Shown: piece by piece, positions 16,271-25,642 of the stretch
Layout of the letters: each line of letters opens with the position of its first letter
Position numbering within the stretch: the stretch's first letter is position 1
Assembly: GCF_001431405.1 (NCBI RefSeq)
Contig: NZ_LDJL01000016.1
Location: 40,389-104,388, forward strand
Direction: 5' to 3'
Length of the DNA: 64,000 bases
Origin: Pseudoxanthomonas dokdonensis
GTDB taxonomy: Bacteria; Pseudomonadota; Gammaproteobacteria; Xanthomonadales; Xanthomonadaceae
Translations under genes and position numbers: made by a program
The notes under the pieces: generated by a model
The model's database searches: none
Seen by the model: the letters and a program-made list of their open reading frames with translations, nothing else
Told to the model about the DNA's origin: nothing

Positions 16271-18439
16271 ATGCGCCTTACCCTGCTTGCTGCTTCGATT
16301 GCCATGGCTGCCGCCACCACTTCCCATGCCGCCCACGCCGGCGAGGGCATGTGGGTTCCGCAACAACTGCCGGAAATCGCCGGCCCGCTCAAGAAAGCCG
16401 GGTTGAAGCTGTCCGCGCAGCAGCTGTCCGATCTGAAGGGTGACCCGATGGGCGCGGTGGTGGCGCTGGGAGGCTGCACCGCCAGTTTTGTCTCGCCGCA
16501 GGGCCTGGTGGTGACCAACCATCACTGTGCGTATGGTGCGATCCAGCTCAATTCGACCGCCGACAACAATCTCATCGTCAACGGCTTCAATGCGCCGACC
16601 CCGGCCGATGAACTCAGTGCCGGCCCGAATGCGCGCGTCTACGTGCTGGATGACATCCAGGACGTCACCGCGCAGGCCAGGGCGGCGATTGCCGGTGCCG
16701 GCGACGATCCGCTGGCACGCACCCAGGCTTTGGAAGCGTTCGAGAAGAAACTGGTGGCCGATTGCGAAGCCGAAGCCGGTTTCCGCTGCCGCCTGTACAG
16801 CTTCTCCGGCGGCAACAGCTATCGCCTGTTCCGCAACCTGGAAATCAAGGACGTGCGCCTGGCCTATGCACCGCCGGGCAGCGTCGGCAAGTTTGGTGGC
16901 GACATCGACAACTGGATGTGGCCACGGCATACCGGTGACTTCTCGTTCTACCGTGCCTATGTGGACAAGAACGGCAAGCCGGCGGCGTATTCCAAAGACA
17001 ACGTGCCGTACCAGCCCAGGCATTGGCTGAAATTCGCCGACAAGCCGCTGGGTGCCGGCGATTTCGTGATGGTCGCCGGTTATCCGGGTTCGACCAACCG
17101 CTACGCGCTGGCCGGTGAGTTCGACAGCACCGCCAGCTGGACCTATCCAACCATTGCCAGGCATTACCAGGCGATGATCGACCTGATTGCCGCGGCCGGC
17201 GAGAAAGACCCGGACATCAAGGTCAAGTACGCCAGCACCATGGCCGGCCTCAACAACACCAGCAAGAACTATGAGGGCCAGCTGGAAGGCTTCCAGCGCA
17301 TCGATGCTGCCGGCCAGAAGCATGCCGAGGAAGACGCCGTGCTGGCCTGGCTGCGTTCGCAGGGGCAGCAGGGCCAGGCCGCGTTGCAGGCCCACCAGCA
17401 ACTGGTGGCGTTGAACCAGCAGGCGCAGGCCACCCGTGAGCGCGATCTGGTGATGCGCATGTTCGACCGCACCTCGGTCGTCAATGCCGCCACCGAGCTG
17501 TACCGGTTGGCTATCGAACGCGGCAAGCCCGATGCCGAACGCGAATCCGGCTACCAGGATCGCGACCTGCCTGGCATCGAAGGCGCGATGAAGCAGATGG
17601 AGCGCCGCTACGTGCCGGCCATGGATCGCCAGTTGCAGGCTTACTGGCTGAACCAGTACCTGCAGTTGCCCGCCGATCAGCGGGTGGCCGCGGTCGACAG
17701 CTGGCTGGGCGGCAATGACGCCAAGGCCGTGCAGCGCGCCCTGGACCGGCTGGCCAGGACCGGACTGGGCGACACCGATACCCGCCTGAAGTGGATGCAG
17801 GCCGATCGCGCTGCGTTCGAGGCCAGCGAGGATCCCGCCATCCAGTACGCGGTCGCGGTCATGCCGACCCTGTTGAAGCTGGAACAGGAGCGTAAGGTCC
17901 GCGAAGGCCAGTCGCTGCTGGCGCGGCCGACCTATCTGCAGGCGCTGGCCGATTACAAGAAGAGCCAGGGCGAGTTCGTCTACCCGGATGCCAACCTGTC
18001 GCTGCGCATCACCTTCGGCAACGTCATGGGTTACGCGCCGAAGGACGGCATGCAGTACACCCCGTTCACCACCCTCGAAGGCGTGGTCGCCAAGGAAACC
18101 GGCAAGGATCCGTTCGACTCGCCCAAGGCGCTGCTTGATGCGGCCAAGGTCAAGCGTTACGGCGGCCTGGAGGATGCGCGGATCGGCTCGGTGCCGGTCA
18201 ACTTCCTGTCCGACCTCGATATCACCGGCGGCAACTCCGGTTCGCCGGTGCTTGATGCGCAGGGCAAGCTGGTCGGCCTGGCCTTCGACGGCAACTGGGA
18301 ATCGGTGAGCTCCAACTGGGTGTTCGATCCCAAGCTGACCCGGATGATTGCGGTCGATGGCCGCTACCTGCGCTGGATCATGCAGGAGGTCTACCCGGCA
18401 CCGCAGTTGCTGAAGGAAATGGACGTCGCCGCGCCCTGA
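16271..18439 (+). CDS. S46 family dipeptidyl peptidase, DPP7-like
   Basis: 722 residues, the normal S46 length. A Sec signal peptide ends near residue 23 (SHAAHA). The serine protease triad is readable: His85 in TNHHCAYGA, Asp223 in RHTGDFSFYRAY, and Ser656 in GGNSGSP. S46 enzymes are periplasmic exopeptidases that release dipeptides from oligopeptides. The S1-pocket position, after the sequence GLAFD, is glycine (about 674), which in the known enzymes goes with DPP7-type specificity for hydrophobic P1 residues; DPP11 has arginine there. This allows peptide feeding in an amino-acid-consuming bacterium, fitting the nearby threonine and histidine degradation genes. Single gene, with a possible TACAAT -10 at 16237. 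Confidence 0.94.
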   Translation: MRLTLLAASIAMAAATTSHAAHAGEGMWVPQQLPEIAGPLKKAGLKLSAQQLSDLKGDPMGAVVALGGCTASFVSPQGLVVTNHHCAYGAIQLNSTADNNLIVNGFNAPTPADELSAGPNARVYVLDDIQDVTAQARAAIAGAGDDPLARTQALEAFEKKLVADCEAEAGFRCRLYSFSGGNSYRLFRNLEIKDVRLAYAPPGSVGKFGGDIDNWMWPRHTGDFSFYRAYVDKNGKPAAYSKDNVPYQPRHWLKFADKPLGAGDFVMVAGYPGSTNRYALAGEFDSTASWTYPTIARHYQAMIDLIAAAGEKDPDIKVKYASTMAGLNNTSKNYEGQLEGFQRIDAAGQKHAEEDAVLAWLRSQGQQGQAALQAHQQLVALNQQAQATRERDLVMRMFDRTSVVNAATELYRLAIERGKPDAERESGYQDRDLPGIEGAMKQMERRYVPAMDRQLQAYWLNQYLQLPADQRVAAVDSWLGGNDAKAVQRALDRLARTGLGDTDTRLKWMQADRAAFEASEDPAIQYAVAVMPTLLKLEQERKVREGQSLLARPTYLQALADYKKSQGEFVYPDANLSLRITFGNVMGYAPKDGMQYTPFTTLEGVVAKETGKDPFDSPKALLDAAKVKRYGGLEDARIGSVPVNFLSDLDITGGNSGSPVLDAQGKLVGLAFDGNWESVSSNWVFDPKLTRMIAVDGRYLRWIMQEVYPAPQLLKEMDVAAP

Positions 18440-18555
18440 GCGCGGCACCCCGGTCCGTAGCAGCAGGCGGTCGCGGCGGCACGGAGGCAGTATGATGCGC
18501 CTCCGTGTCGTTCTGTCCTGCGTCACTTTCCATTCCCCACACTGGATTCCCCCGC

Positions 18556-19200
18556 ATGCGCATCCTGCTTGCCCGTCATGGCGAAACGCCATGGAATGCT
18601 GAAGGCCGTTACCAGGGCCAGATCGACATCCCGCTGTCCCCGATTGGCGAAGCGCAGGCCGCGGCACTGGGCAAACGGCTGCAGGACCTGACCATCACCC
18701 GCGCGGTGGCGTCGCCGCTGTCGCGCGCGCAGCACACCGCACGGCTGGCACTGGGCGAAAGCCGCGCCGGGATGCTGGGCAGCGACATCGACCTGCAGGA
18801 AATCGCCCACGGCGAATGGGAAGGCCTGCTGGCCAGCGAAATCCATGACAAGGACCCGGTGCGCCTGAATGCCTGGCGTGAGGAACCGGACACGGTGCTG
18901 ATGCCGGGCGGCGAATCACTGCGCCAAGTGCTGCAGCGCTCCTGGCAGGGGCTGGTCCGCGCCAGCGAAGGCCTGGGCGACGACGACACCTTGCTGGTGG
19001 TCGCCCACGACGCGGTCAACCGGGTCCTGCTGTGCAGGATCATGGGCCTGCCACTGGGCCGGCTGTGGTCGTTCCGGCAGGCACCGACCACCCTCAACCT
19101 GCTGGAAGGTGCGACGGTCGACAGCCTGGAAGTGGTGCGCCTGAATGACTGCGCCCACCACACCCCGTTCTTCGGCGAAGCCAAGCACCGCGCGCTGTGA
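18556..19200 (+). CDS. Histidine phosphatase family protein (GpmB/CobC-like)
   Basis: 214 residues. Starts MRILLARHGETPWN, with the catalytic RHG (His8), and has the second His in VVAHDAVNRVLL. This is the phosphoglycerate mutase-like branch of the superfamily; substrates range from phosphorylated sugars to alpha-ribazole phosphate and cannot be told here. The ATG at 18556 is favoured by the family opening. The stop lies seven bases before folC, so both are probably co-transcribed at the head of the folC-SPOR-cvpA-purF run. Confidence 0.88.
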   Translation: MRILLARHGETPWNAEGRYQGQIDIPLSPIGEAQAAALGKRLQDLTITRAVASPLSRAQHTARLALGESRAGMLGSDIDLQEIAHGEWEGLLASEIHDKDPVRLNAWREEPDTVLMPGGESLRQVLQRSWQGLVRASEGLGDDDTLLVVAHDAVNRVLLCRIMGLPLGRLWSFRQAPTTLNLLEGATVDSLEVVRLNDCAHHTPFFGEAKHRAL

Positions 19201-19207
19201 GCTGAAG

Positions 19208-20473
19208 ATGGCGCGCACGCTTTCCGAGTGGCTGGCGTACATCGAAGGCCAGCATCCGCGCGACATCGAGATGGGGCTCGAGCGCGTGCGCCAGGTCGCC
19301 GACGCGCTGCAGCTGCCGCGACCGGCCAACCACGTCATCAGCGTTGCCGGCACCAACGGCAAGGGCTCGACGGTCGCCTTCATCGAAGCCATCGCCCGCG
19401 CCGCCGGCTACCGCGTCGGCAGCTACACCTCACCGCATCTGCTGCGCTACAACGAGCGTGTACGGATGGATGGCGAGGAGGTCGATGATCACGCGCTGGT
19501 GCAGGCTTTCGAAGCGGTCGAAGCCGCGCGTGGCGACACCGCGCTGACCTATTTCGAATTCGGCACCCTGGCCGCGCTGTGGTTGTTCGCCCGGCAGCCG
19601 CTGGATCTGGCGGTGCTCGAAATCGGCCTGGGCGGGCGCTTGGATGCGGTCAATCTGGTTGATCCGGACGTGGCGGTGATCACCACTGTCGATATCGATC
19701 ATGTCGACTGGCTGGGCCCGGATCGCGAATCCATCGGCCGCGAGAAGGCCGGCATCGCCCGCGCCTGGAAGCCGCTGGTGCTGGGCGAAGTCGATGCACC
19801 GTCCAGCGTGTTGGCGCACGCGTATCAGATTGGCGCCGGCGTCATCCAGCAGGGCAATGATTTTTTCCATGAGCGTATCGACAGCCAGCACTGGCGCTGG
19901 CGCGAAGTCGGCAGCGAGTTGACCCTGCCGTATCCGATGTTGGCGGCACCGGTGCAACTGGCCAATGCCGCCACCGCCATCGCTGCGCTGCATGCGCTGC
20001 CGCTGGACATCGATGCGCATGCGTTTGCCGATGGCGTGGCCACGGCGCGGATTGCCGGCCGCCTGCAGGCGCTGCAGCGCGATGGCGTCGATATCGTGCT
20101 CGATGTCGGCCACAACCCGCAGGCCGCGGGCGAGCTCGCGCGCTGGTTGCGCCAGCAGTCACCGCGACGCTGGCATGTATTGCTGGCGGTGCTGGCCGAC
20201 AAGGACGCTGCTGGCGTGGTCGAGGCGTTCGACGGCATCGCGCTGGATTGGCAACTGGCGGGGTTGCTGCCGGGCCAGCCGCGCGGCCAGTCGGCGCAGG
20301 CATTGGCCACACGCCTGGCCGGCACCGCCGCCGGAGATGCCGAACAGCATGCCAGCGTCGCCGAAGCACTGGCGGCGCTCCGCCGCCGGGCCGGCACCGG
20401 TGATGGCATCCTGGTGCTGGGTTCTTTCCATACCGTCGCCGAAGCCTTGCTGGTCCTGCATTCAGGCCAATGA
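19208..20473 (+). CDS. folC: Bifunctional folylpolyglutamate / dihydrofolate synthase
   Basis: 421 residues. The Mur-ligase-like P-loop AGTNGKGST is at about 47-55, followed by GSYTSPHLLRYNERV, EIGLGGRLDAVN and ITTVDIDHVDWLG, and the C-terminal domain motif DVGHNPQA. It adds L-glutamate to dihydropteroate and to folates. Starts MARTLSEWLAYIE at 19208, seven bases behind the phosphatase stop. accD, which often precedes folC, is not adjacent here. Confidence 0.95.
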   Translation: MARTLSEWLAYIEGQHPRDIEMGLERVRQVADALQLPRPANHVISVAGTNGKGSTVAFIEAIARAAGYRVGSYTSPHLLRYNERVRMDGEEVDDHALVQAFEAVEAARGDTALTYFEFGTLAALWLFARQPLDLAVLEIGLGGRLDAVNLVDPDVAVITTVDIDHVDWLGPDRESIGREKAGIARAWKPLVLGEVDAPSSVLAHAYQIGAGVIQQGNDFFHERIDSQHWRWREVGSELTLPYPMLAAPVQLANAATAIAALHALPLDIDAHAFADGVATARIAGRLQALQRDGVDIVLDVGHNPQAAGELARWLRQQSPRRWHVLLAVLADKDAAGVVEAFDGIALDWQLAGLLPGQPRGQSAQALATRLAGTAAGDAEQHASVAEALAALRRRAGTGDGILVLGSFHTVAEALLVLHSGQ

Positions 20474-20496
20474 CGGATAGCCCCGGGCGCTGCCCG

Positions 20497-20502
20497 TATA
20501 AT
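20497..20502 (+). promoter_or_regulatory. Candidate -10 element before the SPOR gene
   Basis: A perfect TATAAT 39 bases before the SPOR-protein start, in the 67-base gap after folC. No matching -35 is visible. It could provide internal transcription of the SPOR gene, cvpA and purF. Confidence 0.35.
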
Positions 20503-20540
20503 TGCCGCAGCATTTTTGCCGAACGTTTCGCGGGAATTGA

Positions 20541-21557
20541 ATGGATACGTCTCTGAAGCAGCGTCTGATTGGTGCGGTGGTGCTGATTGCACTGGCGGTG
20601 ATTTTCCTGCCCATGCTGATCAAGGGCCCGGCACCGGACAGCGGAGTTTCCGACGTTCCGCTGGACATGCCTGACGCGCCCAAAGGTGATTATGAAACCC
20701 GCGAGCTGCCGCTGGTGACGCCTGGCGCGACCCCCGGCAACGGCGCGGTTGGCATGGCCAACACGCCGGCCAGCCAGAGCGACACCACCCCGGCACCGGC
20801 CGGCAACGGCATCCAGCCGGCCGCCGCCGGTGGCGAATATGCAGTCACTTTTGGCGCCTACGCCAGCAGCGACGATGCCGACACCGTGATCGCCAGCGTC
20901 CGCCGCGAAAAACTCAACGCCTACAAGGAAGCGGCGACCATCAACGGCAAGCCGGCGTACCGGGTGCGTATCGGGCCGTTCCCGGATCAGGCCAGCGCCG
21001 AATCCGCACGCCTCAGCGCGGTCAAGATCCGCAGCGACGTCAATGCCAAGGTGATTGCCTTGGATGCGCCTAAGCCGCAGGCCAGCAGTGCCCCGGCCGC
21101 CGTGCCGGCGTCGTCGCCGGACGCCGCCACCATCCGTACCGAACAACTGCCGCCGGAGCCGGCCAAACCGGCGCCCGCGGCCAGCACCGCTACCGCGACG
21201 GCAGCACCCAAGCCGGAAGCACCCAAGCCAGCAGCTCCGAAGCCTGCGGAAGCGAAGCCAGCAGCAGCCAAACCCGCAGCAGCCAAACCCGAACCGGCGC
21301 CCGCCGCGGCGGCGGCTGCCGATGTTGGTTTCGCGGTTCAGTTGGGAGCCTTCTCCAAGGTGGCCGATGCCAATGCGCTGCGTGACAAGGCACGGGGTGC
21401 CGGCTTCAGCGCGTTCGTCGAACAGGTCAACACCGACAAGGGCACGTTGAGCCGGGTCAAGGTCGGGCCGGTGGCCAGCCGCAGTGATGCCGAGGCGCTG
21501 AAAGCCAGGGTCGCGGCCAAGCTGGGCGTCAATGGCATGGTGCGTTCGCATCCGTGA
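20541..21557 (+). CDS. Membrane-anchored protein with two SPOR domains (DedD-like)
   Basis: 338 residues. A short cytoplasmic head (MDTSLKQRLIGAVVL) and one membrane segment (about 10-27) place the rest in the periplasm. Two SPOR domains are visible: residues about 98-175 (EYAVTFGAYASS...YRVRIGPF) and 261-338 (GFAVQLGAFSKV...RVKVGPV). Between them is a long linker rich in Ala, Pro and Lys, with repeated KPA/PKP units. SPOR domains bind denuded glycan strands at the septum, so it likely works in cell division like DedD, which has only one. It lies between folC and cvpA, a conserved position of DedD. Confidence 0.88.
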   Translation: MDTSLKQRLIGAVVLIALAVIFLPMLIKGPAPDSGVSDVPLDMPDAPKGDYETRELPLVTPGATPGNGAVGMANTPASQSDTTPAPAGNGIQPAAAGGEYAVTFGAYASSDDADTVIASVRREKLNAYKEAATINGKPAYRVRIGPFPDQASAESARLSAVKIRSDVNAKVIALDAPKPQASSAPAAVPASSPDAATIRTEQLPPEPAKPAPAASTATATAAPKPEAPKPAAPKPAEAKPAAAKPAAAKPEPAPAAAAAADVGFAVQLGAFSKVADANALRDKARGAGFSAFVEQVNTDKGTLSRVKVGPVASRSDAEALKARVAAKLGVNGMVRSHP

Positions 21558-21592
21558 TGCATCGCACTGCCCGCGCCAGCCGGCAATGACTG

Positions 21593-22357
21593 ATGATTGA
21601 TCTGATCCTGCTGGCCATCGTGGTGGTATCGGCGCTGCTGGGGCTGATGCGCGGGTTCGTCGGCATCGTGGTCTCGATAACCGCCTGGTTGCTGGCGGCC
21701 TGGGCCAGCTTCCGCTTCGGATCCGATGCCGCACACATGATGGGCAGCCCGGATCCGTCAGCCACGCACCTGTTTGGTGGCTACCTGGTGGTGTTCATCG
21801 GCACCTTGATCGCGGTCCATGTGGTCGGCATGTTGGTGAAGTCGGCAGTGCGGGCGACCCACCTCGGCGGCGTGGACCGGTTGTTCGGATTCGTGCTCGG
21901 CGTGCTGCGCGGCGCATTGATTGCCTGCCTGGTAGTGCTGGTGGCCGGGTTCACCCCGCTGACCAGGGAGCTGGCCTGGCGCCAGTCGCTGCTGCTGCCG
22001 GTGTTCGAGCCCGGTGCCGGCTGGATGCGCGCGCAACTGCCTGAATGGCAGCCCAGCCTGCCGCAGGTTCCAGGCGTGGAACTGCCTGATTCGCTGGAAT
22101 CGCTTCGCAACGGCGTGACGAGCGGCGATAATGTCGGTCTTCAGGATTTGTCCGCGTTGCTCCCCGGTGGCCTGCCGCCGCGGGACAGCCGGGAGCGTCC
22201 GGCGCTGTTGCCAGGCAACGCGCTGCCGATGCCGGGCGCGCTCCCGGACAATATTGAAAACACCGGACAGGATCCGGTGGAAGCCAGGCCGGACCCGTCG
22301 GATCCGGCCAATATCGATGCAGGCGGCCAGGCACGGCCCCGGTCGCAACAGTCCTAG
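21593..22357 (+). CDS. cvpA: CvpA family membrane protein
   Basis: 254 residues. Four hydrophobic segments in the first 130 residues carry the family start MIDLILLAIVVVSALLGLMRG; the C-terminal 110 residues are a hydrophilic Pro-rich extension that E. coli CvpA (about 160 residues) lacks. CvpA is an inner-membrane protein whose biochemical role is unclear and which is linked to colicin V export and stress tolerance. It lies directly before purF as in E. coli. Confidence 0.88.
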   Translation: MIDLILLAIVVVSALLGLMRGFVGIVVSITAWLLAAWASFRFGSDAAHMMGSPDPSATHLFGGYLVVFIGTLIAVHVVGMLVKSAVRATHLGGVDRLFGFVLGVLRGALIACLVVLVAGFTPLTRELAWRQSLLLPVFEPGAGWMRAQLPEWQPSLPQVPGVELPDSLESLRNGVTSGDNVGLQDLSALLPGGLPPRDSRERPALLPGNALPMPGALPDNIENTGQDPVEARPDPSDPANIDAGGQARPRSQQS

Positions 22358-22372
22358 CGGAGTACGCGAATC

Positions 22373-23839
22373 ATGTGCGGTATTGTCGGCATTGTGGGCA
22401 ACCAAGACGTTGCCGGGCAGCTTTATGACGGGCTGACCGTCCTGCAGCATCGTGGCCAGGATGCCGCGGGCATCGCTACCGCCGACGGCACCCGCCTGCG
22501 CGTGCAGAAGGGCAATGGCCTGGTCCGCGATGTGTTCAATCCAAAGACCATGAGCGTGCTGGATGGACGCGTGGGCATCGCCCATTGCCGCTATCCGACC
22601 GCCGGCTCGGAAGGCATGGACGAGGCGCAACCGTTCTACGTCAATTCGCCGTACGGTATTGCCCTGGCCCACAACGGCAACCTGATCAACACCGAGGCAC
22701 TGCGCCAGGAAGTGTTCGCGCAGGACCGGCGTAATGTGAATACCGAATCCGACAGCGAAGTGCTGTTGAACGTGTTCGCCCACGAACTGGATACCCAGCG
22801 GACGCTGAGCCCGGAATCGGCAATCCGCGCCGTGGCCGGCGTCTATCGCCGCTGTGAAGGCGGCTACGCCGTGGTCAGCGTGGTGCTGGGCCTGGGCCTG
22901 GTGGCATTCCGCGATCCGAACGGGATCCGTCCGCTGGTGCTGGGCAAGCGTGAACACAACGAAGGCATCGAATACATCGTCGCTTCGGAATCGGCCGCGC
23001 TCGACATCCTCGGCTTCCAGCGGGTCCGCGACGTGCGCCCGGGCGAGGCGCTGGTGATTACTGCCCGCGGTGAACTGTTCAGCGAGATCGTCGCCGCGCC
23101 GCGCGAACACGCGCCGTGCATCTTCGAATACGTGTATTTCGCCCGTCCCGACTCGATGATCGACAACGTCTCGGTGCACAAGGCGCGGATGCGCATGGGC
23201 ATCAAGCTGGGCGAGAAGATCCTGCGCCTGCGCCCGGACCACGACATCGACACCATCATCCCGATTCCGGATACCTCGCGTGACGCGGCGCTGGAGATTT
23301 CCAACGTGCTGGGGGTCAAGTACCGCGAAGGTTTCATCAAGAACCGCTACGTCGGCCGCACCTTCATCATGCCGGGGCAGGGTGAGCGGGTGAAGTCGGT
23401 GCGCCGCAAGCTCAATCCGATCCACCTGGAATTCCGCAACCGTGTGGTGTTGCTGGTCGATGATTCGATTGTCCGCGGCACCACTTCCAAGCAGATCGTG
23501 CAGATGGCCCGCGACGCCGGTGCGCGCAAGGTCTACCTGGCATCGGCGGCACCGCCGGTGCGCCATCCCAACATCTACGGCATCGACATGCCGGCGGTCG
23601 ACGAGCTGATTGCCCACGACCGCAGCGTCGAGGACATCGAAAAGCAGCTCGGTTGCGACTGGTTGATCTACCAGGACCTGGAAGATCTCGAGGCCGCGGT
23701 GCGTGAAGGCAATGAAAGCCTGACCCGCTTCGATTCGTCGTGCTTCAACGGTGAATACATCACCGGTACCGAAGCCGGTTATTTCGAGCGCATCCAGCAG
23801 TTGCGTTCGGACGAAGCCAAGCAGCGCCGCGTCTCCTGA
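22373..23839 (+). CDS. purF: Amidophosphoribosyltransferase
   Basis: 488 residues. Class II glutamine amidotransferase start MCGIVGIVG, with catalytic Cys exposed after Met removal, then RYPTAGS and AHNGNLIN; the phosphoribosyltransferase half contains the PRPP loop [14 protein letters not shown] at about 359-372. It catalyses the first committed step of purine synthesis, PRPP plus glutamine to phosphoribosylamine. A GCGGAG ribosome site precedes the ATG. The next gene starts only a few bases after its stop. Confidence 0.96.
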   Translation: MCGIVGIVGNQDVAGQLYDGLTVLQHRGQDAAGIATADGTRLRVQKGNGLVRDVFNPKTMSVLDGRVGIAHCRYPTAGSEGMDEAQPFYVNSPYGIALAHNGNLINTEALRQEVFAQDRRNVNTESDSEVLLNVFAHELDTQRTLSPESAIRAVAGVYRRCEGGYAVVSVVLGLGLVAFRDPNGIRPLVLGKREHNEGIEYIVASESAALDILGFQRVRDVRPGEALVITARGELFSEIVAAPREHAPCIFEYVYFARPDSMIDNVSVHKARMRMGIKLGEKILRLRPDHDIDTIIPIPDTSRDAALEISNVLGVKYREGFIKNRYVGRTFIMPGQGERVKSVRRKLNPIHLEFRNRVVLLVDDSIVRGTTSKQIVQMARDAGARKVYLASAAPPVRHPNIYGIDMPAVDELIAHDRSVEDIEKQLGCDWLIYQDLEDLEAAVREGNESLTRFDSSCFNGEYITGTEAGYFERIQQLRSDEAKQRRVS

Positions 23840-23843
23840 GCGG

Positions 23844-24686
23844 GTGCGGCCTGATCCGTCGTTCGCCGTGCCGGCAACCGAGTCGCTGTTCGCCGCCGCC
23901 GATGCCTGCCTGCAGGCCGCGGACCCGGCGGACAAGGTCGCGCTGACCCAGCGCTACGCGGCATTGTTCGATGCCGGTGCGCTGGTCATCAACGCTGATG
24001 AGGCACCGCCACGGCCGATCCGCATGCCGGGCCGGCCAGCGCTGCCGAAACTGGTGCATCCACGCCAGGTGTCCAAGCGTGGGTTGGGCAGCATCGAGGG
24101 CCGCGCCGCCTTCATCCACGCCATTGCCCATATCGAGTTGAACGCCATCGATCTGGCCTGGGACGCGGTCTATCGCTTCCGTGGCCTGCCGGCGTCGTTC
24201 TATCGCGACTGGGTCGGCGTGGCCAACGACGAATCACGGCACTTCGTGTTGTTGCGAGACCGCCTGCGCGCACTGGGTTTTGATTACGGCGACTTCGACG
24301 CCCATAACGGGCTGTGGGAAATGACCGAGAAAACCGCGCACGACGGCATGGCGCGGATGGCGCTGGTGCCGCGGGTGCTGGAAGCGCGTGGACTGGATGT
24401 CACCCCGGCGATGATCAACAAGCTGCGCGCGCTCGGCGATGACGCCACCGCCGATATCCTTGAGGTCATCCTGCGTGAGGAAGTCGCCCACGTGGCCGCG
24501 GGGTCGCGCTGGTTCCACTGGTACTGCGAGCGCGACGGCGTCGATTCGCGGCAGCGCTTCCGTGAACTGCTGCGCGAATACGCCAGCGGTTATCTGGCTG
24601 GCCCGTTCAACATCGAAGCACGGTTGCTGGCTGGCTTCGACGAGGATGAACTGCTGGCGCTGCAACAACTGGCGCCACCCCGGTAG
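23844..24686 (+). CDS. Ferritin-like protein, DUF455 (MiaE-like)
   Basis: 280 residues from a GTG four bases after the purF stop; the frame is open further upstream inside purF but no better start is seen. Metal-ligand pattern of a ferritin-like four-helix bundle: EGRAAFIHAIAHIELNAID, NDESRHF and LREEVAHV supply the Glu and ExxH ligands for a di-iron centre. DUF455 proteins resemble the tRNA hydroxylase MiaE, but the substrate of this branch is not known. The stop codon TAG is part of a GTAG palindrome (see the repeat at 24683). Confidence 0.82.
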   Translation: MRPDPSFAVPATESLFAAADACLQAADPADKVALTQRYAALFDAGALVINADEAPPRPIRMPGRPALPKLVHPRQVSKRGLGSIEGRAAFIHAIAHIELNAIDLAWDAVYRFRGLPASFYRDWVGVANDESRHFVLLRDRLRALGFDYGDFDAHNGLWEMTEKTAHDGMARMALVPRVLEARGLDVTPAMINKLRALGDDATADILEVILREEVAHVAAGSRWFHWYCERDGVDSRQRFRELLREYASGYLAGPFNIEARLLAGFDEDELLALQQLAPPR

Positions 24687-24800
24687 AGCGGAGCTGGATC
24701 CGCTGCGAGCAGTCAACGTCCGTATGACTGCCACACGATATTTTCTCCAGCGGAGTCCCGAGAATGGGATGCAAGCACAACTCCGCTCTACGCGAGCGGA
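24683..24800. repeat. Pair of GTAG-type REP palindromes
   Basis: Left element: GTAG at 24683 followed by AGCGGA-(6)-TCCGCT. Right element: TCCGCT-CTACGCG-AGCGGA at 24782-24800, with CTAC marking the opposite orientation. The head GTAG and the AGCGGA stem match the array at 32709-32920 and the GTAG-headed palindromes (SMAG-like REPs) described in Stenotrophomonas. The two face each other across about 80 bases between the DUF455 gene and lpxH, a BIME-like arrangement that may serve as a terminator or mRNA stabiliser. The left one includes the TAG stop codon of the upstream gene. Confidence 0.75.
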
Positions 24801-24818
24801 TGCAGCGGCCGGCAGGGT

Positions 24819-25559
24819 TCAGGCCAGTGCCTGCAAATGCATGCCCTGCGCGTCGACCCGCAGCACCGAGCCTTGCTGGTACCAGTCACCCAGCACCACC
24901 CGGGTGCAGGCGCGGCCATCGACATCCAGCGCATGTACCGCCGGTCGATGGGTATGGCCGTGGATCATCGTGTCGACGCCGTAGCGCTGGAAGGTGGCGC
25001 GCACCGTTGCCGGGGTCACGTCGGTGACGGTTTCGAACTGCGCCTGATCGGTCTGCTTCATGCCGCCCTGGTGGGCAGCGCTGGCCGCGCGTGCCTGCGC
25101 CGCGAACGCCAACCTTGCTGGCAATGGCTGGGCCAGGAACTGCTGCTGCCAGTCCGGGTTGCGGGTCTGCGCGCGGAACGCCTGATAGGCGAGATCGTCG
25201 CTGCACAACAGGTCGCCGTGGCCCAGCAATACGGGTTTGCCATACAGGTTGATGACCGCCGGATCCGGCAGGAGGCGCATGCCGCAACGGTCGGCGAACC
25301 GGCCGCCGAGCAGGAAGTCGCGATTGCCATGGATGAAATACAGCGGCACGCCGGCACTGGCGACCGCGTGCAGCGCCTGGGCGACGCTGGCGCCGAGCTC
25401 CGACGGATCGTCGTCACCGACCCAGGCTTCGAACAGGTCGCCGAGGATGTACAACGCATCGGCGCGACGTGCCTCGCCTTCAAGAAAGCCGATGAACAGC
25501 GCGGTGATTTGCGGACGGCTGGCATCCAGGTGCAGATCCGAGATGAATAACGTAGTCAT
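24819..25559 (-). CDS. lpxH: UDP-2,3-diacylglucosamine diphosphatase
   Basis: 246 residues, the usual LpxH size. Calcineurin-like phosphoesterase motifs: SDLHL (Asp8, His10), GDLFEAW (Asp41), HGNRDF (Asn79), GHGD, and HGHTHRP near 195. It cleaves UDP-2,3-diacylglucosamine to lipid X and UMP in lipid A synthesis, at the inner face of the inner membrane. Minus strand; divergent from gltX with 83 bases between. Confidence 0.95.
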   Translation of the reverse strand: MTTLFISDLHLDASRPQITALFIGFLEGEARRADALYILGDLFEAWVGDDDPSELGASVAQALHAVASAGVPLYFIHGNRDFLLGGRFADRCGMRLLPDPAVINLYGKPVLLGHGDLLCSDDLAYQAFRAQTRNPDWQQQFLAQPLPARLAFAAQARAASAAHQGGMKQTDQAQFETVTDVTPATVRATFQRYGVDTMIHGHTHRPAVHALDVDGRACTRVVLGDWYQQGSVLRVDAQGMHLQALA

Positions 25560-25642
25560 GGCGCCATTGTAGGCCGCCCGGCAGCCGTGGTCAGGGTCCG
25601 GTAAAATCAGGCTCTTCCAGTCCGTACCCGCTCGAGCCGTCC

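Noticed and set aside
16091..18667. 858-codon open frame on the minus strand across the S46 peptidase gene
   Set aside because: It is antisense to a complete S46 peptidase with catalytic residues and signal peptide; long antisense frames are normal in GC-rich DNA and this one shows no domain.
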